Source of the DNA: Flammeovirgaceae bacterium
Lineage (GTDB): Bacteria; Bacteroidota; Bacteroidia; Cytophagales; Cyclobacteriaceae
Reading direction: 5' to 3'
Assembly (NCBI GenBank): GCA_020635915.1
Contig: JACJYU010000001.1
Coordinates: 1,774,501 to 1,838,500, forward strand
DNA length: 64,000 bases
Position numbers and translations under genes: made by a program. The notes beneath the pieces are model-generated. The model ran no database searches. It had not been told where the DNA came from and saw nothing but the letters and a program-made list of their open reading frames with translations. This document shows, piece after piece, positions 22,441 to 30,804 of this stretch (positions are counted from its first letter, which is position 1; every line of letters starts with the position of its first letter).

Positions 22441-24852
22441 ATGATTAAAAACTACTTCATCTCGGTATGGCGCTATGTCTCCCGCAATAGCGTTTTTACG
22501 GCCATCAATGTATTGGGATTGGTTATTGGCATGACGGCCTTTTTGCTGATCGTGCAATACATCGAGCACGAGTGGACGTACGATCAATTCTGGCCCAACA
22601 AAGAAAAGGTTTACCGGGTGCAACTGGACCGCTACAACAAAGGAGAGCGCTCTACCCGTTGGGCGGCCGGGGCATTGGGCATTGGCCCCGACTTAAAAAA
22701 GAATTTTCCGGAGGTAAAGGGCTATGCCCGTATGGCAAAAAGCAATGCCATGCTCTCCCATGGCGACACTTTCTTTAAGGAGGAGCATGTATATTATGTC
22801 AGTGAGGATTTTTTCAAGGTGTTCGGGATGCAGTTGGCTGAGGGTGTGGATAGCACCGCGCTAAAGGGCCCTAATAAGATTGTGCTCTCCCGCTCAATGG
22901 CGAAAAAATATTTTGGTGAAGGGCCAGCATTGGGAAAATACATAAGGAACAATGGAAAAACCGAATACCTGGTCACAGGGGTCTATGAGGACATGCCACC
23001 GCATTCGCACATGCAAGTGGATGCCATGCTGTCGTTTGCCACCTATGCCCATCTGGTGGGCATCGCGGAAGAAGACATGAACAGTTGGATGTGGGACGGG
23101 TTCTACACCTATGTGTTGTTAGATGAAAGGGCAACCCCACAGGCCCTTGAGGCCAAACTCCCCGCCCTGGTAAGAAAACACGCGGGGGAAGAACTGGACC
23201 AGTACAATGCAGGCATGGTATTCCACCTTCAGGCCCTGCCCGATATCCACCTTGATTCCCATTTTATCATGGAGTTTAAACCAAACGGGGACCGGGACAC
23301 CGCCCGCTTCCTTTTGGTGGTGGCCATATTGATCATCCTTATTGCCTGGGCCAACTACATCAATTTATCCACGGCCAAGTCGGTGGAGCGTGCGCGGGAA
23401 GTGGGGGTGCGGAAGGTGATAGGTGGCCAACGATGGCAATTGATGCAGCAGTTTTTGCTGGAGTCCCTTTTGCTCAATACGGTGGCGGTGGCTTTGGCCT
23501 TGGGCCTGGCCCTGCTCCTGGCCCCCTATTTTGCCAGCCTGACCGGGCGGCCATTGGACTATGGGCTGTTTGCCCAAGGGTTTTTTTGGCTGGGGTGCTT
23601 GGGCCTGGTGGTGGGCGGGGCCCTGCTATCAGGGGTATACCCGGCATTGGTGTTGGCATCGTACAGGCCCGTGGAGGTGCTGAAAGGGCGGTTTAAAAAC
23701 AGCCACCAGGGCGTGGCTTTTCGCAAGGGGATGGTGGTGCTGCAATTCGTGGCCTCCATCATGCTGATCATCGGCACCTACACCGTGTACAACCAGGTGC
23801 GCTACATGCAGGGTCAAAAACTGGGGGTAAACATTGACCAGACCGTGGTGGTAAAATCGCCCAATGTTACCGACTCTACCTATGCCCACACGTTTCAAGC
23901 CCTGAAGAACAAAATTTTACAATACCCTGAGGTAAACTACATGACCGCGTCCAATGACGTGCCGGGCTCTTCCCCCAACTGGAACGCAGGGGGCGTCAGA
24001 AGGGTAAGCCAGGGCGAAGAGGAAGGAAACCAATATCGTGTGCTGGAGTTTGATGCGGACTTTATCCCCTCTTATGGACTGGAAGTAATCGCAGGCAGGG
24101 GTTTTTCCGATAAGGTGGTAGGGGAGGAGGGCAATATCATGATGAACGAAGCGGCCGTGCACACCATGGGGTTCAACAACCCGGGGGAGGCCATCAATGA
24201 CCGGATAGTTTTTTGGGGGGATACGTTCCGGATTGTGGGGGTGCTGAAGAATTACAGGCAGGAGTCCGTGAAGAAGGATTTTGAACAACTGCTGTTCCGG
24301 TACAACCAGGCCACGGATGGCTATTACTCCATCCGCTTCAATACGGCCAATGTGAAAGCGTCCTTGGCCAATTTTGAAAAGGAGTGGAAAACCTATTTCC
24401 CGGGAAACCCTTTCAATTACTTTTTTCTGGGCGAACACTACGGGAAGCAATACAAGGCAGACCAACAGTTTGGCAAAGTGTTTGGGATTTTTTCCACATT
24501 GGCCATATTAATAGCCTGCCTCGGCCTTTTTGGGTTGTCTTCGCTCACGGTATTGCAGCGGACAAAGGAGATAGGGGTGAGAAAGGTGATGGGGGCGAGC
24601 GTGCAAAGCATTATGGGCTTGGTCAGTAAAGATTATTTGATGCTGTTGGGCATGGCCATTGTGTTGGCCGCACCGCTGAGTGGGTGGGCAATGGAAAACT
24701 GGCTTAACGGCTTTGCCAACCGCATTGACCTCTCGTGGTGGATATTTGCCTTGCCCAGTTTGATGGTGGTGGGCATTGCCATGGCCACCGTAGGCTTCCA
24801 CACCCTTAAGGCGGCCACGGCCAACCCTGCCCGATCGCTGAGGGTGGAGTAG
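22441..24852 (+). CDS. FtsX/MacB-type ABC transporter permease
   Basis: An 803-aa permease with duplicated MacB_PCD and FtsX domains. The first TM is VFTAINVLGLVIGMTAFLLIVQY. The first FtsX half has ARFLLVVAILIILIAWANYINLSTAKSVERAREVGVRKVIGG; the second ends GLSSLTVLQRTKEIGVRKVMGASVQSIM. No ATP-binding gene is next to it. ATG 22441 is chosen over TTG 22435. The gene ends one base before the convergent ATPase gene, and it has its own long upstream region with direct repeats. Substrate unknown; members of this class often handle envelope lipids, peptides or antimicrobials. Confidence 0.9.
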   Translation: MIKNYFISVWRYVSRNSVFTAINVLGLVIGMTAFLLIVQYIEHEWTYDQFWPNKEKVYRVQLDRYNKGERSTRWAAGALGIGPDLKKNFPEVKGYARMAKSNAMLSHGDTFFKEEHVYYVSEDFFKVFGMQLAEGVDSTALKGPNKIVLSRSMAKKYFGEGPALGKYIRNNGKTEYLVTGVYEDMPPHSHMQVDAMLSFATYAHLVGIAEEDMNSWMWDGFYTYVLLDERATPQALEAKLPALVRKHAGEELDQYNAGMVFHLQALPDIHLDSHFIMEFKPNGDRDTARFLLVVAILIILIAWANYINLSTAKSVERAREVGVRKVIGGQRWQLMQQFLLESLLLNTVAVALALGLALLLAPYFASLTGRPLDYGLFAQGFFWLGCLGLVVGGALLSGVYPALVLASYRPVEVLKGRFKNSHQGVAFRKGMVVLQFVASIMLIIGTYTVYNQVRYMQGQKLGVNIDQTVVVKSPNVTDSTYAHTFQALKNKILQYPEVNYMTASNDVPGSSPNWNAGGVRRVSQGEEEGNQYRVLEFDADFIPSYGLEVIAGRGFSDKVVGEEGNIMMNEAAVHTMGFNNPGEAINDRIVFWGDTFRIVGVLKNYRQESVKKDFEQLLFRYNQATDGYYSIRFNTANVKASLANFEKEWKTYFPGNPFNYFFLGEHYGKQYKADQQFGKVFGIFSTLAILIACLGLFGLSSLTVLQRTKEIGVRKVMGASVQSIMGLVSKDYLMLLGMAIVLAAPLSGWAMENWLNGFANRIDLSWWIFALPSLMVVGIAMATVGFHTLKAATANPARSLRVE

Positions 24853-24853
24853 A

Positions 24854-25981
24854 TTAATTTTTGAACGTATTCTTAAACCATATCTGAAACACCGGGTCAA
24901 GAAAAGTGATATTCCCGTTGCTTACATCAATGATTTCTGCTGATTCCAGGGCACTTCTGTTTTTTGAAATGTTTCTTGGCGTGCCCATATGATAACTGTT
25001 CATTGTCTTGACGGCTGTCATTTGTGTTATGCCGTCCCGCACGGCTTTCAAAAAACCAATTTGTGTTGGGCTAAGGTTGTCAATTATTTGATGAAAGAAC
25101 AGTGCATTGATGGTGATTAATTCATTGATGGAGGATTTCAAAATTTCCGGTGAAACGCCTTTTACCGTGTTATGCCATACAATGTGGGATAACTGTTGCA
25201 CATAGTAGGGATGGTTTTGAATTTCATCAACTAATTGAAGGCAAATATCTGATGGTATGCTTTTACCGGTTGCTTCAAACTTGTTGGTTATGAATTTTAC
25301 CCAATGATCTGCACTTATTTTGTCAAGCCATAGGATATCACCAAAGCGGTAAAAGGCCCTATCGGATTTGTTAAACATGTCACTGATCATGTGCCTTCTG
25401 CTTCCGTAAAGACAGTAGGTTACATTTTGTTGATGTTGCCAGACTGCCCTCCAGTTTTTTTCAATTTTACCTGAATTGGGAAAACTGACCATGTTCTGAA
25501 ATTCGTCTATGCATACAACAATTTTGATTTTCTTTTTCCTGGCGAGCTTTTCAGGTAGATCAAGGATCTCATTTCTGTGCTTTTCCACTTGGGCCCAATC
25601 GAAACTTATGGAAAAATCTTGTTGGGGATCGACACCAAATGAAAATTTGGGAATAACTGCTTTGAGCATTTCGCTTCCGCTTTTCAACCATTCTTCTGCC
25701 TTACTCGATGATGACTTGATTACCTCCTGGCTAAATACCTGGTAAAATTCAGCCTCCGAGGAAATGGAAAACATATCAATAAAGCAAAACCGGAGGCCTT
25801 TTTCTTTGGAGAGCCGTTTGGCTGTTTCCACCACTAATGAAGACTTGCCCCACCGCCTGGGTGAAATGATCATGGTATTGATGCCGCTGCGAAGGTTCAG
25901 CATAAGGCGCTTGATCTCTTCTGTTCGATTGACGAAGGATTTGGAGCCAATGCGCTTACCAAAGGAAAAAGGGCTTTGCAT
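24854..25981 (-). CDS. AAA+ ATPase of the archaeal-ATPase/STAND-like family
   Basis: A 375-aa P-loop ATPase. Walker A reads SPRRWGKSSLV (near residue 41) and Walker B is IVVCIDEFQNMV (near residue 153). The sensor-like segment TYCLYGSRRHMISDMF and a C-terminal winged-helix-like region (SPTQIGFLKAVRDGITQMTA, followed by ISKNRSALESAEIID) agree with the PF01637-type family. These proteins are widespread in archaea and Bacteroidota, function mostly unknown. It is lower in GC than its neighbours, suggesting acquisition. Its 5' region has a short perfect hairpin (26000-26017). No partner gene is evident. Confidence 0.85.
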   Translation of the reverse strand: MQSPFSFGKRIGSKSFVNRTEEIKRLMLNLRSGINTMIISPRRWGKSSLVVETAKRLSKEKGLRFCFIDMFSISSEAEFYQVFSQEVIKSSSSKAEEWLKSGSEMLKAVIPKFSFGVDPQQDFSISFDWAQVEKHRNEILDLPEKLARKKKIKIVVCIDEFQNMVSFPNSGKIEKNWRAVWQHQQNVTYCLYGSRRHMISDMFNKSDRAFYRFGDILWLDKISADHWVKFITNKFEATGKSIPSDICLQLVDEIQNHPYYVQQLSHIVWHNTVKGVSPEILKSSINELITINALFFHQIIDNLSPTQIGFLKAVRDGITQMTAVKTMNSYHMGTPRNISKNRSALESAEIIDVSNGNITFLDPVFQIWFKNTFKN

Positions 25982-25999
25982 GTATTATACTAAGTGGTA

Positions 26000-26017
26000 T
26001 TATACCCGAAGGTATAA
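26000..26017. repeat. Inverted repeat in the ATPase promoter region
   Basis: TTATACC (26000-26006) and GGTATAA (26011-26017) flank a CGAA tetraloop-like spacer. It may be an operator or mRNA hairpin just upstream of the ATPase start, separate from the MarR operator 44 bp away. Confidence 0.45.
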
Positions 26018-26060
26018 AATACCCTGGATAAAATTGAGCCTTTAACAAAATATTCAGTGT

Positions 26061-26084
26061 ATTTAGTATGCACGCATACTAAAT
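26061..26084. promoter_or_regulatory. MarR operator candidate
   Basis: A perfect inverted repeat with 11-bp arms ATTTAGTATGC (26061-26071) and GCATACTAAAT (26074-26084) and a 2-bp spacer. This is the size expected for a MarR dimer. It lies 58 bp before the MarR start, and a TATATTCG box (26091-26098) follows immediately, so binding would block transcription of the operon. Confidence 0.65.
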
Positions 26085-26141
26085 TTTTCCTATATTCGTC
26101 TCCCCTGGCTGATTAAGCGACAGCGGGCCTGTTACCTGATT

Positions 26142-26588
26142 ATGAAAAAAGAGGAGACCATCGACCACCACATCAAGGCCACCTGGCATGCCATCTCGCG
26201 CATGTACAACCAGCAGGCGGCCAAGTTTGGCGGCACGATGGCGGTTGGGTACGTACTTCTTAATATAATGGAAAAGGGGGCGCCCGCCACCAAAATAGCC
26301 CCGCAAATGGGCCTGGAGCCCCGCAGCCTCACCCGCATCCTTAAGTCCATGGAAGAAAAGGGGTTGATTTATCGTGCCCCGGATCCAAACGATAAGCGTG
26401 GGGTTTTGGTTTTACTGACGGGTGCCGGGATGGAAATGCGAAACCGTGCGCGGGATACCGTTATCCGTTTCAACGAGGCCATTAGGGACAGGATACCTCC
26501 ATCCAAACGGGATGTGTTTTTTGAGGTGCTTAAGGAAGTAAACAAGATCATTGAAAAGAACAATATTTATGATGTGGTTAATAGTTAA
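26142..26588 (+). CDS. MarR-family regulator of the beta-oxidation operon
   Basis: A 148-aa winged-helix regulator. The HTH is APATKIAPQMGLEPRSLTRILKSMEEKGLIYRAPDPNDKRGVLVLLT, matching the MarR wing DxRxxxxxLT pattern. The N- and C-terminal helices form the dimer interface. It is encoded first in a cluster with fadB-like, thiolase and acyl-CoA dehydrogenase genes, so a fatty-acid-responsive repressor is likely, sensing an acyl-CoA. The palindrome at 26061-26084 supports autoregulation. Separated from the next gene by 104 bp. Confidence 0.9.
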   Translation: MKKEETIDHHIKATWHAISRMYNQQAAKFGGTMAVGYVLLNIMEKGAPATKIAPQMGLEPRSLTRILKSMEEKGLIYRAPDPNDKRGVLVLLTGAGMEMRNRARDTVIRFNEAIRDRIPPSKRDVFFEVLKEVNKIIEKNNIYDVVNS

Positions 26589-26692
26589 TGGTATCAAAGC
26601 TGTCTGATAAAAAACTGAATGAACCCATTGAATATTGTAAGGAAGATTAAGTTGTTGCCAACAACGACCCACTAACAACTATAAACTAAAAC

Positions 26693-29092
26693 ATGAACAG
26701 AAACATTAAAAAAGTTGCCGTGCTCGGATCAGGTGTAATGGGTTCCGCCATTGCCTGTCACTTTGCCAATATCGGTTGTGCCGTTTTGTTATTGGACATT
26801 GCCCCTCGTGAGCTGAACGAAGAGGAAAAGGCAAAAGGACTGGCGCTGGATGACCCTCGCGTGAAAAACAGGATCGTTCAATCCTCGTTCGACCGCAGCA
26901 TCAAGTCCAACCCCAAGCCATTGTTTAGCAAAAAGTTCGCCTCGCGCATTACGCTCGGCAACTTCACGGACGATATGCCCAGGATCAAAGACTACGACTG
27001 GGTAATAGAGGTGGTGGTAGAAAACCTGGAAATCAAAAAGAAGGTGTATGAAGAAGTGGAAAAATACAGGACGCCCGGCACGCTGGTCACGTCCAACACT
27101 TCGGGGATACCCATCCACCTGATGGCCGAAGGGCGCAGCGAAAACTTTAAAAAGAACTTTTGCGGGACACACTTTTTCAATCCACCGCGCTATTTAAAAT
27201 TATTCGAGGTAATTCCTACGCCTTTTACCGATCCGGAGGTCACTAAATTCTTACTTCACTATGGGGATTTGTTCCTGGGCAAAACTACCGTGCTATGCAA
27301 GGACACGCCAGCGTTTATTGGCAACAGGGTAGGGGTTTGGGGTTTGTTGAAGGTGATCGACTCTATGCAAAAGTTGGGCTTAAATGTAGATGAGGTTGAT
27401 AAACTGACAGGACCAGTTATAGGCAGGCCCAAGTCGGCCACCTTCCGTACCTCCGACCTGGTAGGGCTCGACACCCTGGTAAAAGTGGCCAACAACCTGT
27501 ATGCAGGACTGCCTGATGACGAGGGGCGCGAAACGTTCAAGCTTCCCGAAGTGGTGGCCAAAATGGAAGCCAACAAGTGGCTGGGGGACAAAACCGGGCA
27601 GGGGTTTTACAAGAAGGTGAAGGACGCAAAAGGAAAAACGGAAATCCTTACCCTTGACCTGAATACACTAGAATATAAACCAAAGACCAAAGCCAAGTTT
27701 GCGACACTAGAAACCACTAAGACGATCGACAACCTGAAAGATCGTTTCAAAGTGTTGCTGGCAGGTAAGGACAAAGCGGGAGAATTTTACCGTGATGCTT
27801 TTTATGGCTTGTTCCAGTACGCCAGCAATCGCATTCCGGAAATCAGCGATGAGCTGTTCCGGATCGATGATGCAGTGTGTGCTGGCTTCGGATGGGAACT
27901 CGGGCCTTTTCAGACCTGGGATGCCGTAGGGGTGGAAAAATCGATCAAAGCCATGGAGGAGGCGGGATATAAACCCGCACAGTGGGTGTACGATATGGTA
28001 AGCGCTGGCCATACTTCCTTTTATAAAGTACAGGAGGGATTGAATACTTATTATGATATTCCCTCCAAATCGTACAAACAGATTCCAGGCGCACAAGACT
28101 TTATTATACTAGAAAACCTTAGCGAGAAAGTAGTTTGGAAAAATGCCGACTCTAAAATCACGGATATTGGCGATGGTGTCATCAACTTCTCCTGGCACAG
28201 CAAGAGTTACACACTCGGCAGTGCTGTGGTGGAAGGAATGAACTACGCCATTGGCCTGGCAGAAAAAGATTATCGTGGATTGGTGATTGGCCACCAGGGT
28301 GCTGATTTTTCGCTCGGTGCAAATCTTGGGTTGGTGTTCATGTATGCCATAGAGCAGGATTATGACGAGCTCGATTTTATGGTACGTGCTTTCCAAAATA
28401 CGGTGATGAGAATTCGGTACTCATCAGTACCGGTGGTAGTTGCGCCACATGGACGAACTTTGGGTGGCGGTTGTGAAATGACCATGCACGCAGACATCGC
28501 ACAGGCAGCAGCAGAAACGTATATCGGTTTGGTAGAAGTAGGTGTTGGATTGATCCCGGGGGGAGGAGGTACGAAAGAGTTTACCAAACGGGTAAGTGAT
28601 GCTTTGCAAGAAGGAGATGTAGAGTTAAATGCTTTGCAAAATGCATTTATGAATATCGCCACAGCAAAAGTGGCACTTTCAGCAGAGGAGGCTAGAGAGA
28701 TGGGTGTATTGCGTAAGATGGACCGCATTAGCATGAACAAAGACAGACAAATTGCAGATGCAAAATCTGCCGTGCTGGAACTGGCCAATGCGGGTTATAC
28801 CATGCCGGTACAAGCCACCAATATCAAAGTACAGGGAAAAACGGGAATGGCATTGTTTGCCGCGGGGGTCAATGGTATGAAGATGGGAAGGTATATTTCT
28901 GAGCATGACGAGAAGATTGCCATGAAGATTGCGAATGTGATGTGTGGAGGAGAGTTGAGTTATGCACAGGAAGTAAGCGAACAATATTTATTGGATCTGG
29001 AGCGTGAAGCATTTGTGTCGTTGTGTGGAGAAAAGAAAACGCTGGAGCGGATACAGAGTATATTGACGGGGGGCAAGCCCCTTAGAAATTGA
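26693..29092 (+). CDS. 3-hydroxyacyl-CoA dehydrogenase / enoyl-CoA hydratase (FadB/FadJ-like)
   Basis: A 799-aa bifunctional beta-oxidation enzyme. The NAD-binding Rossmann motif VAVLGSGVMGSAIACHFAN is at the N-terminus, so the dehydrogenase comes first. The catalytic signature follows as CGTHFFNPPRYLKLFEVIPT with its His-Phe-Phe-Asn-Pro core, then CKDTPAFIGNRVG. The enoyl-CoA hydratase/crotonase part follows the dehydrogenase (from about residue 480), with QGADFSLGANL and HGRTLGGGCEMTMHADIAQAAAETYIGLVEVGVGLIPGGGG split by loops. This reversed order is typical of Bacteroidota FadB-like enzymes, in contrast to E. coli FadB. The acyl-CoA chain specificity is not readable. Confidence 0.95.
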   Translation: MNRNIKKVAVLGSGVMGSAIACHFANIGCAVLLLDIAPRELNEEEKAKGLALDDPRVKNRIVQSSFDRSIKSNPKPLFSKKFASRITLGNFTDDMPRIKDYDWVIEVVVENLEIKKKVYEEVEKYRTPGTLVTSNTSGIPIHLMAEGRSENFKKNFCGTHFFNPPRYLKLFEVIPTPFTDPEVTKFLLHYGDLFLGKTTVLCKDTPAFIGNRVGVWGLLKVIDSMQKLGLNVDEVDKLTGPVIGRPKSATFRTSDLVGLDTLVKVANNLYAGLPDDEGRETFKLPEVVAKMEANKWLGDKTGQGFYKKVKDAKGKTEILTLDLNTLEYKPKTKAKFATLETTKTIDNLKDRFKVLLAGKDKAGEFYRDAFYGLFQYASNRIPEISDELFRIDDAVCAGFGWELGPFQTWDAVGVEKSIKAMEEAGYKPAQWVYDMVSAGHTSFYKVQEGLNTYYDIPSKSYKQIPGAQDFIILENLSEKVVWKNADSKITDIGDGVINFSWHSKSYTLGSAVVEGMNYAIGLAEKDYRGLVIGHQGADFSLGANLGLVFMYAIEQDYDELDFMVRAFQNTVMRIRYSSVPVVVAPHGRTLGGGCEMTMHADIAQAAAETYIGLVEVGVGLIPGGGGTKEFTKRVSDALQEGDVELNALQNAFMNIATAKVALSAEEAREMGVLRKMDRISMNKDRQIADAKSAVLELANAGYTMPVQATNIKVQGKTGMALFAAGVNGMKMGRYISEHDEKIAMKIANVMCGGELSYAQEVSEQYLLDLEREAFVSLCGEKKTLERIQSILTGGKPLRN

Positions 29093-29104
29093 CGGAATAG
29101 TATA

Positions 29105-29124
29105 TAGTCCTTAGTCTTGAGTAA
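29105..29124 (-). repeat. Left inverted-repeat unit flanking the four-helix-bundle gene
   Basis: Read on the minus strand it is TTACTCAAGACTAAGGACTA, which nearly matches 29499-29519 on the plus strand, so the 29136-29498 gene is bracketed by inverted copies. Confidence 0.55.
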
Positions 29125-29135
29125 ATAGATTAATT

Positions 29136-29498
29136 ATGAATAATTATAAGGATTTAAAACTTTGGCAGAAGTCAGTTGACTTGGCCGTGGGGATTTATAA
29201 AGTTACAAACTCATTTCCAAAGGAAGAGATGTATGGCTTGACTTCTCAGATTAAGCGGAGCGCAGTGTCAATTCCGTCAAACATTGCTGAGGGTGCAGGG
29301 AGAAATACAAAAAAGGATTTTAATAATTTTCTTGGCATTTCTACGGGTTCATCTTGTGAGTTAGATACTCAATTAATAATTGCAAGTAGAATTGGATTCA
29401 TGAAAGAATCTTCGTTGCAAGCTTTACAGAAACAAATAGATGAAATTCAAAAAATGAACTGGGCACTCAAACACTCACTTAATCTGACTAAGGACTAA
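29136..29498 (+). CDS. Four-helix-bundle protein (23S rRNA intervening-sequence type)
   Basis: A 120-aa protein of the IVS/S23 four-helix-bundle family (PF05635-like). Signature segments are DLKLWQKSVDLAVGIYKVT, MYGLTSQIKRSAVSIPSNIAEGAGR and DFNNFLGISTGSSCELDTQL. Members were first found in intervening sequences of 23S rRNA; many lie elsewhere, and their function is not known. It is inserted between the fadB-like and thiolase genes in an otherwise tight operon. The last codons (Thr-Lys-Asp-stop) are part of a repeat (ACTAAGGACT). It is bracketed by inverted copies of this repeat, which suggests a mobile cassette. Confidence 0.9.
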   Translation: MNNYKDLKLWQKSVDLAVGIYKVTNSFPKEEMYGLTSQIKRSAVSIPSNIAEGAGRNTKKDFNNFLGISTGSSCELDTQLIIASRIGFMKESSLQALQKQIDEIQKMNWALKHSLNLTKD

Positions 29499-29560
29499 TT
29501 ACTCAATACTAAAAGACTAACAACTAATCACTAAGGACTCAATACTACTTACTAAAGACT
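29487..29560 (+). repeat. Right-hand degenerate repeat cluster
   Basis: Four copies or near copies of ACTAAGGACT are at 29487-29496, 29508-29518 (ACTAAAAGACT), 29530-29539 and 29551-29560 (ACTAAAGACT). They occupy almost the whole space up to the thiolase start. The first copy overlaps the end of the four-helix-bundle gene. Confidence 0.6.
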
Positions 29561-29566
29561 AAAACC

Positions 29567-30742
29567 ATGGACGCATATATAGTAGCAGGATACAGAACAG
29601 CAGTAGGAAAAGCCCACAGAGGAGGCTTCCGTTTTACACGACCTGATGATTTGGCTGCCGATGTGATTAAACATTTGGTGAAATCCGTTCCGGGATTGGA
29701 AAACAAAATGGTGGATGATCTTTTTGTGGGTAACGCTGTGCCGGAAGCAGAGCAAGGCATGCAAATGGGTCGAATGGTCTCATTGCTTGCACTGGGCATG
29801 GATATACCCGGCATGGTGGTGAACCGTTACTGTGGCTCCGGGTTGGAAACCATCGCCATCGCCAGCCAGCGCATCCAGGCCGGTCAGGCCGATGTGATCA
29901 TTGCTGGGGGAACAGAGTCGATGTCTTTGGTGCCGGTGATGGGATATAAGACCGCATTGAACTACAAGATCGCCAAGGAAAACCCCACTTATTATACCAG
30001 CATGGGCCTGACGGCCGAGGAGGTGTCCAGGCAATACAAGGTTTCGCGGGAAGCCCAGGACCAGTTTTCTTATGAATCGCACATGAAGGCCGAGGCGGCA
30101 TGGCAGGCCGGAAAATTCAAAGATGAAGTGGTGCCCATTACGGTAAAGGAAACCTATGTGGACGAGGACATGAGAAGGAAAACCCGGGAATATGTGGTGG
30201 ATAGGGATGAAGGCATCCGGCCGGACACCACCCCGGAAGGGTTGGCAAAGTTGAAGCCCGTGTTCGCGGTGGGGGGAAGCGTAACGGCAGGAAATTCTTC
30301 CCAAACTTCCGATGGGGCGGCTTTTGTGGTGGTGATGTCGGATAAAATGGTGAACCAATTGGGCCTTAAGCCTGTCGCGCGGCTGGTAAGCTATGCCACG
30401 GCAGGAGTGGACCCGCGTATCATGGGCATAGGGCCGGTGGCGGCCGTACCCAAAGCACTGAAAATTGCCGGGATGAAACTGGACGACATGGACTTGATTG
30501 AACTGAACGAGGCCTTTGCCGCACAGTCGCTGGCGGTAGTGGAAAAACTGGGAATAGACAGGGCCAAATTGAACGTGAATGGCGGGGCCATAGCGGTAGG
30601 CCATCCGCTGGGGTCAACCGGGGCAAGGCTTTCGGTGCAATTGTTCAACGAAATGCGCAGGCAAAAGAAGAAGTATGGCATGGTGACGGCCTGTGTGGGC
30701 GGGGGGCAAGGCGTAGCAGGGGTTTATGAGTTCTTAAATTGA
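29567..30742 (+). CDS. Acetyl-CoA acyltransferase (thiolase, FadA-like)
   Basis: Catalyses thiolytic cleavage of 3-ketoacyl-CoA, the last step of beta-oxidation. The 391-aa length is usual. The acylated active-site Cys is in NRYCGSGLE (about residue 88). The C-terminal catalytic His is in GGAIAVGHPLGSTGARL and the second Cys in TACVGGGQG. The start MDAYIVAGYRTAVGKAHRGG is typical of the class. It would form a complex with the FadB-like protein. It follows the repeat-flanked four-helix-bundle gene and is followed by a palindrome that overlaps its stop codon. Confidence 0.95.
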   Translation: MDAYIVAGYRTAVGKAHRGGFRFTRPDDLAADVIKHLVKSVPGLENKMVDDLFVGNAVPEAEQGMQMGRMVSLLALGMDIPGMVVNRYCGSGLETIAIASQRIQAGQADVIIAGGTESMSLVPVMGYKTALNYKIAKENPTYYTSMGLTAEEVSRQYKVSREAQDQFSYESHMKAEAAWQAGKFKDEVVPITVKETYVDEDMRRKTREYVVDRDEGIRPDTTPEGLAKLKPVFAVGGSVTAGNSSQTSDGAAFVVVMSDKMVNQLGLKPVARLVSYATAGVDPRIMGIGPVAAVPKALKIAGMKLDDMDLIELNEAFAAQSLAVVEKLGIDRAKLNVNGGAIAVGHPLGSTGARLSVQLFNEMRRQKKKYGMVTACVGGGQGVAGVYEFLN

Positions 30743-30758
30743 CAAAGCTTTGTCAATT
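30737..30758. repeat. 22-bp perfect palindrome over the thiolase stop codon
   Basis: Half-site AATTGACAAAG (30737-30747) and its exact complement CTTTGTCAATT (30748-30758). It overlaps the TGA of the thiolase gene. It lies 47 bp before the acyl-CoA dehydrogenase start and could be an operator, an mRNA processing hairpin or a weak attenuator. Confidence 0.6.
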
Positions 30759-30804
30759 GTCAACTTTTAAAATAGAAAGGGATATTAAAATTAATAGCAC
30801 AGCA

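Noticed and set aside
29100..29566. CRISPR-like short repeats near the four-helix-bundle gene
   Set aside because: Units are about 10 bp, degenerate, irregularly spaced and partly inverted; no spacers or cas genes.
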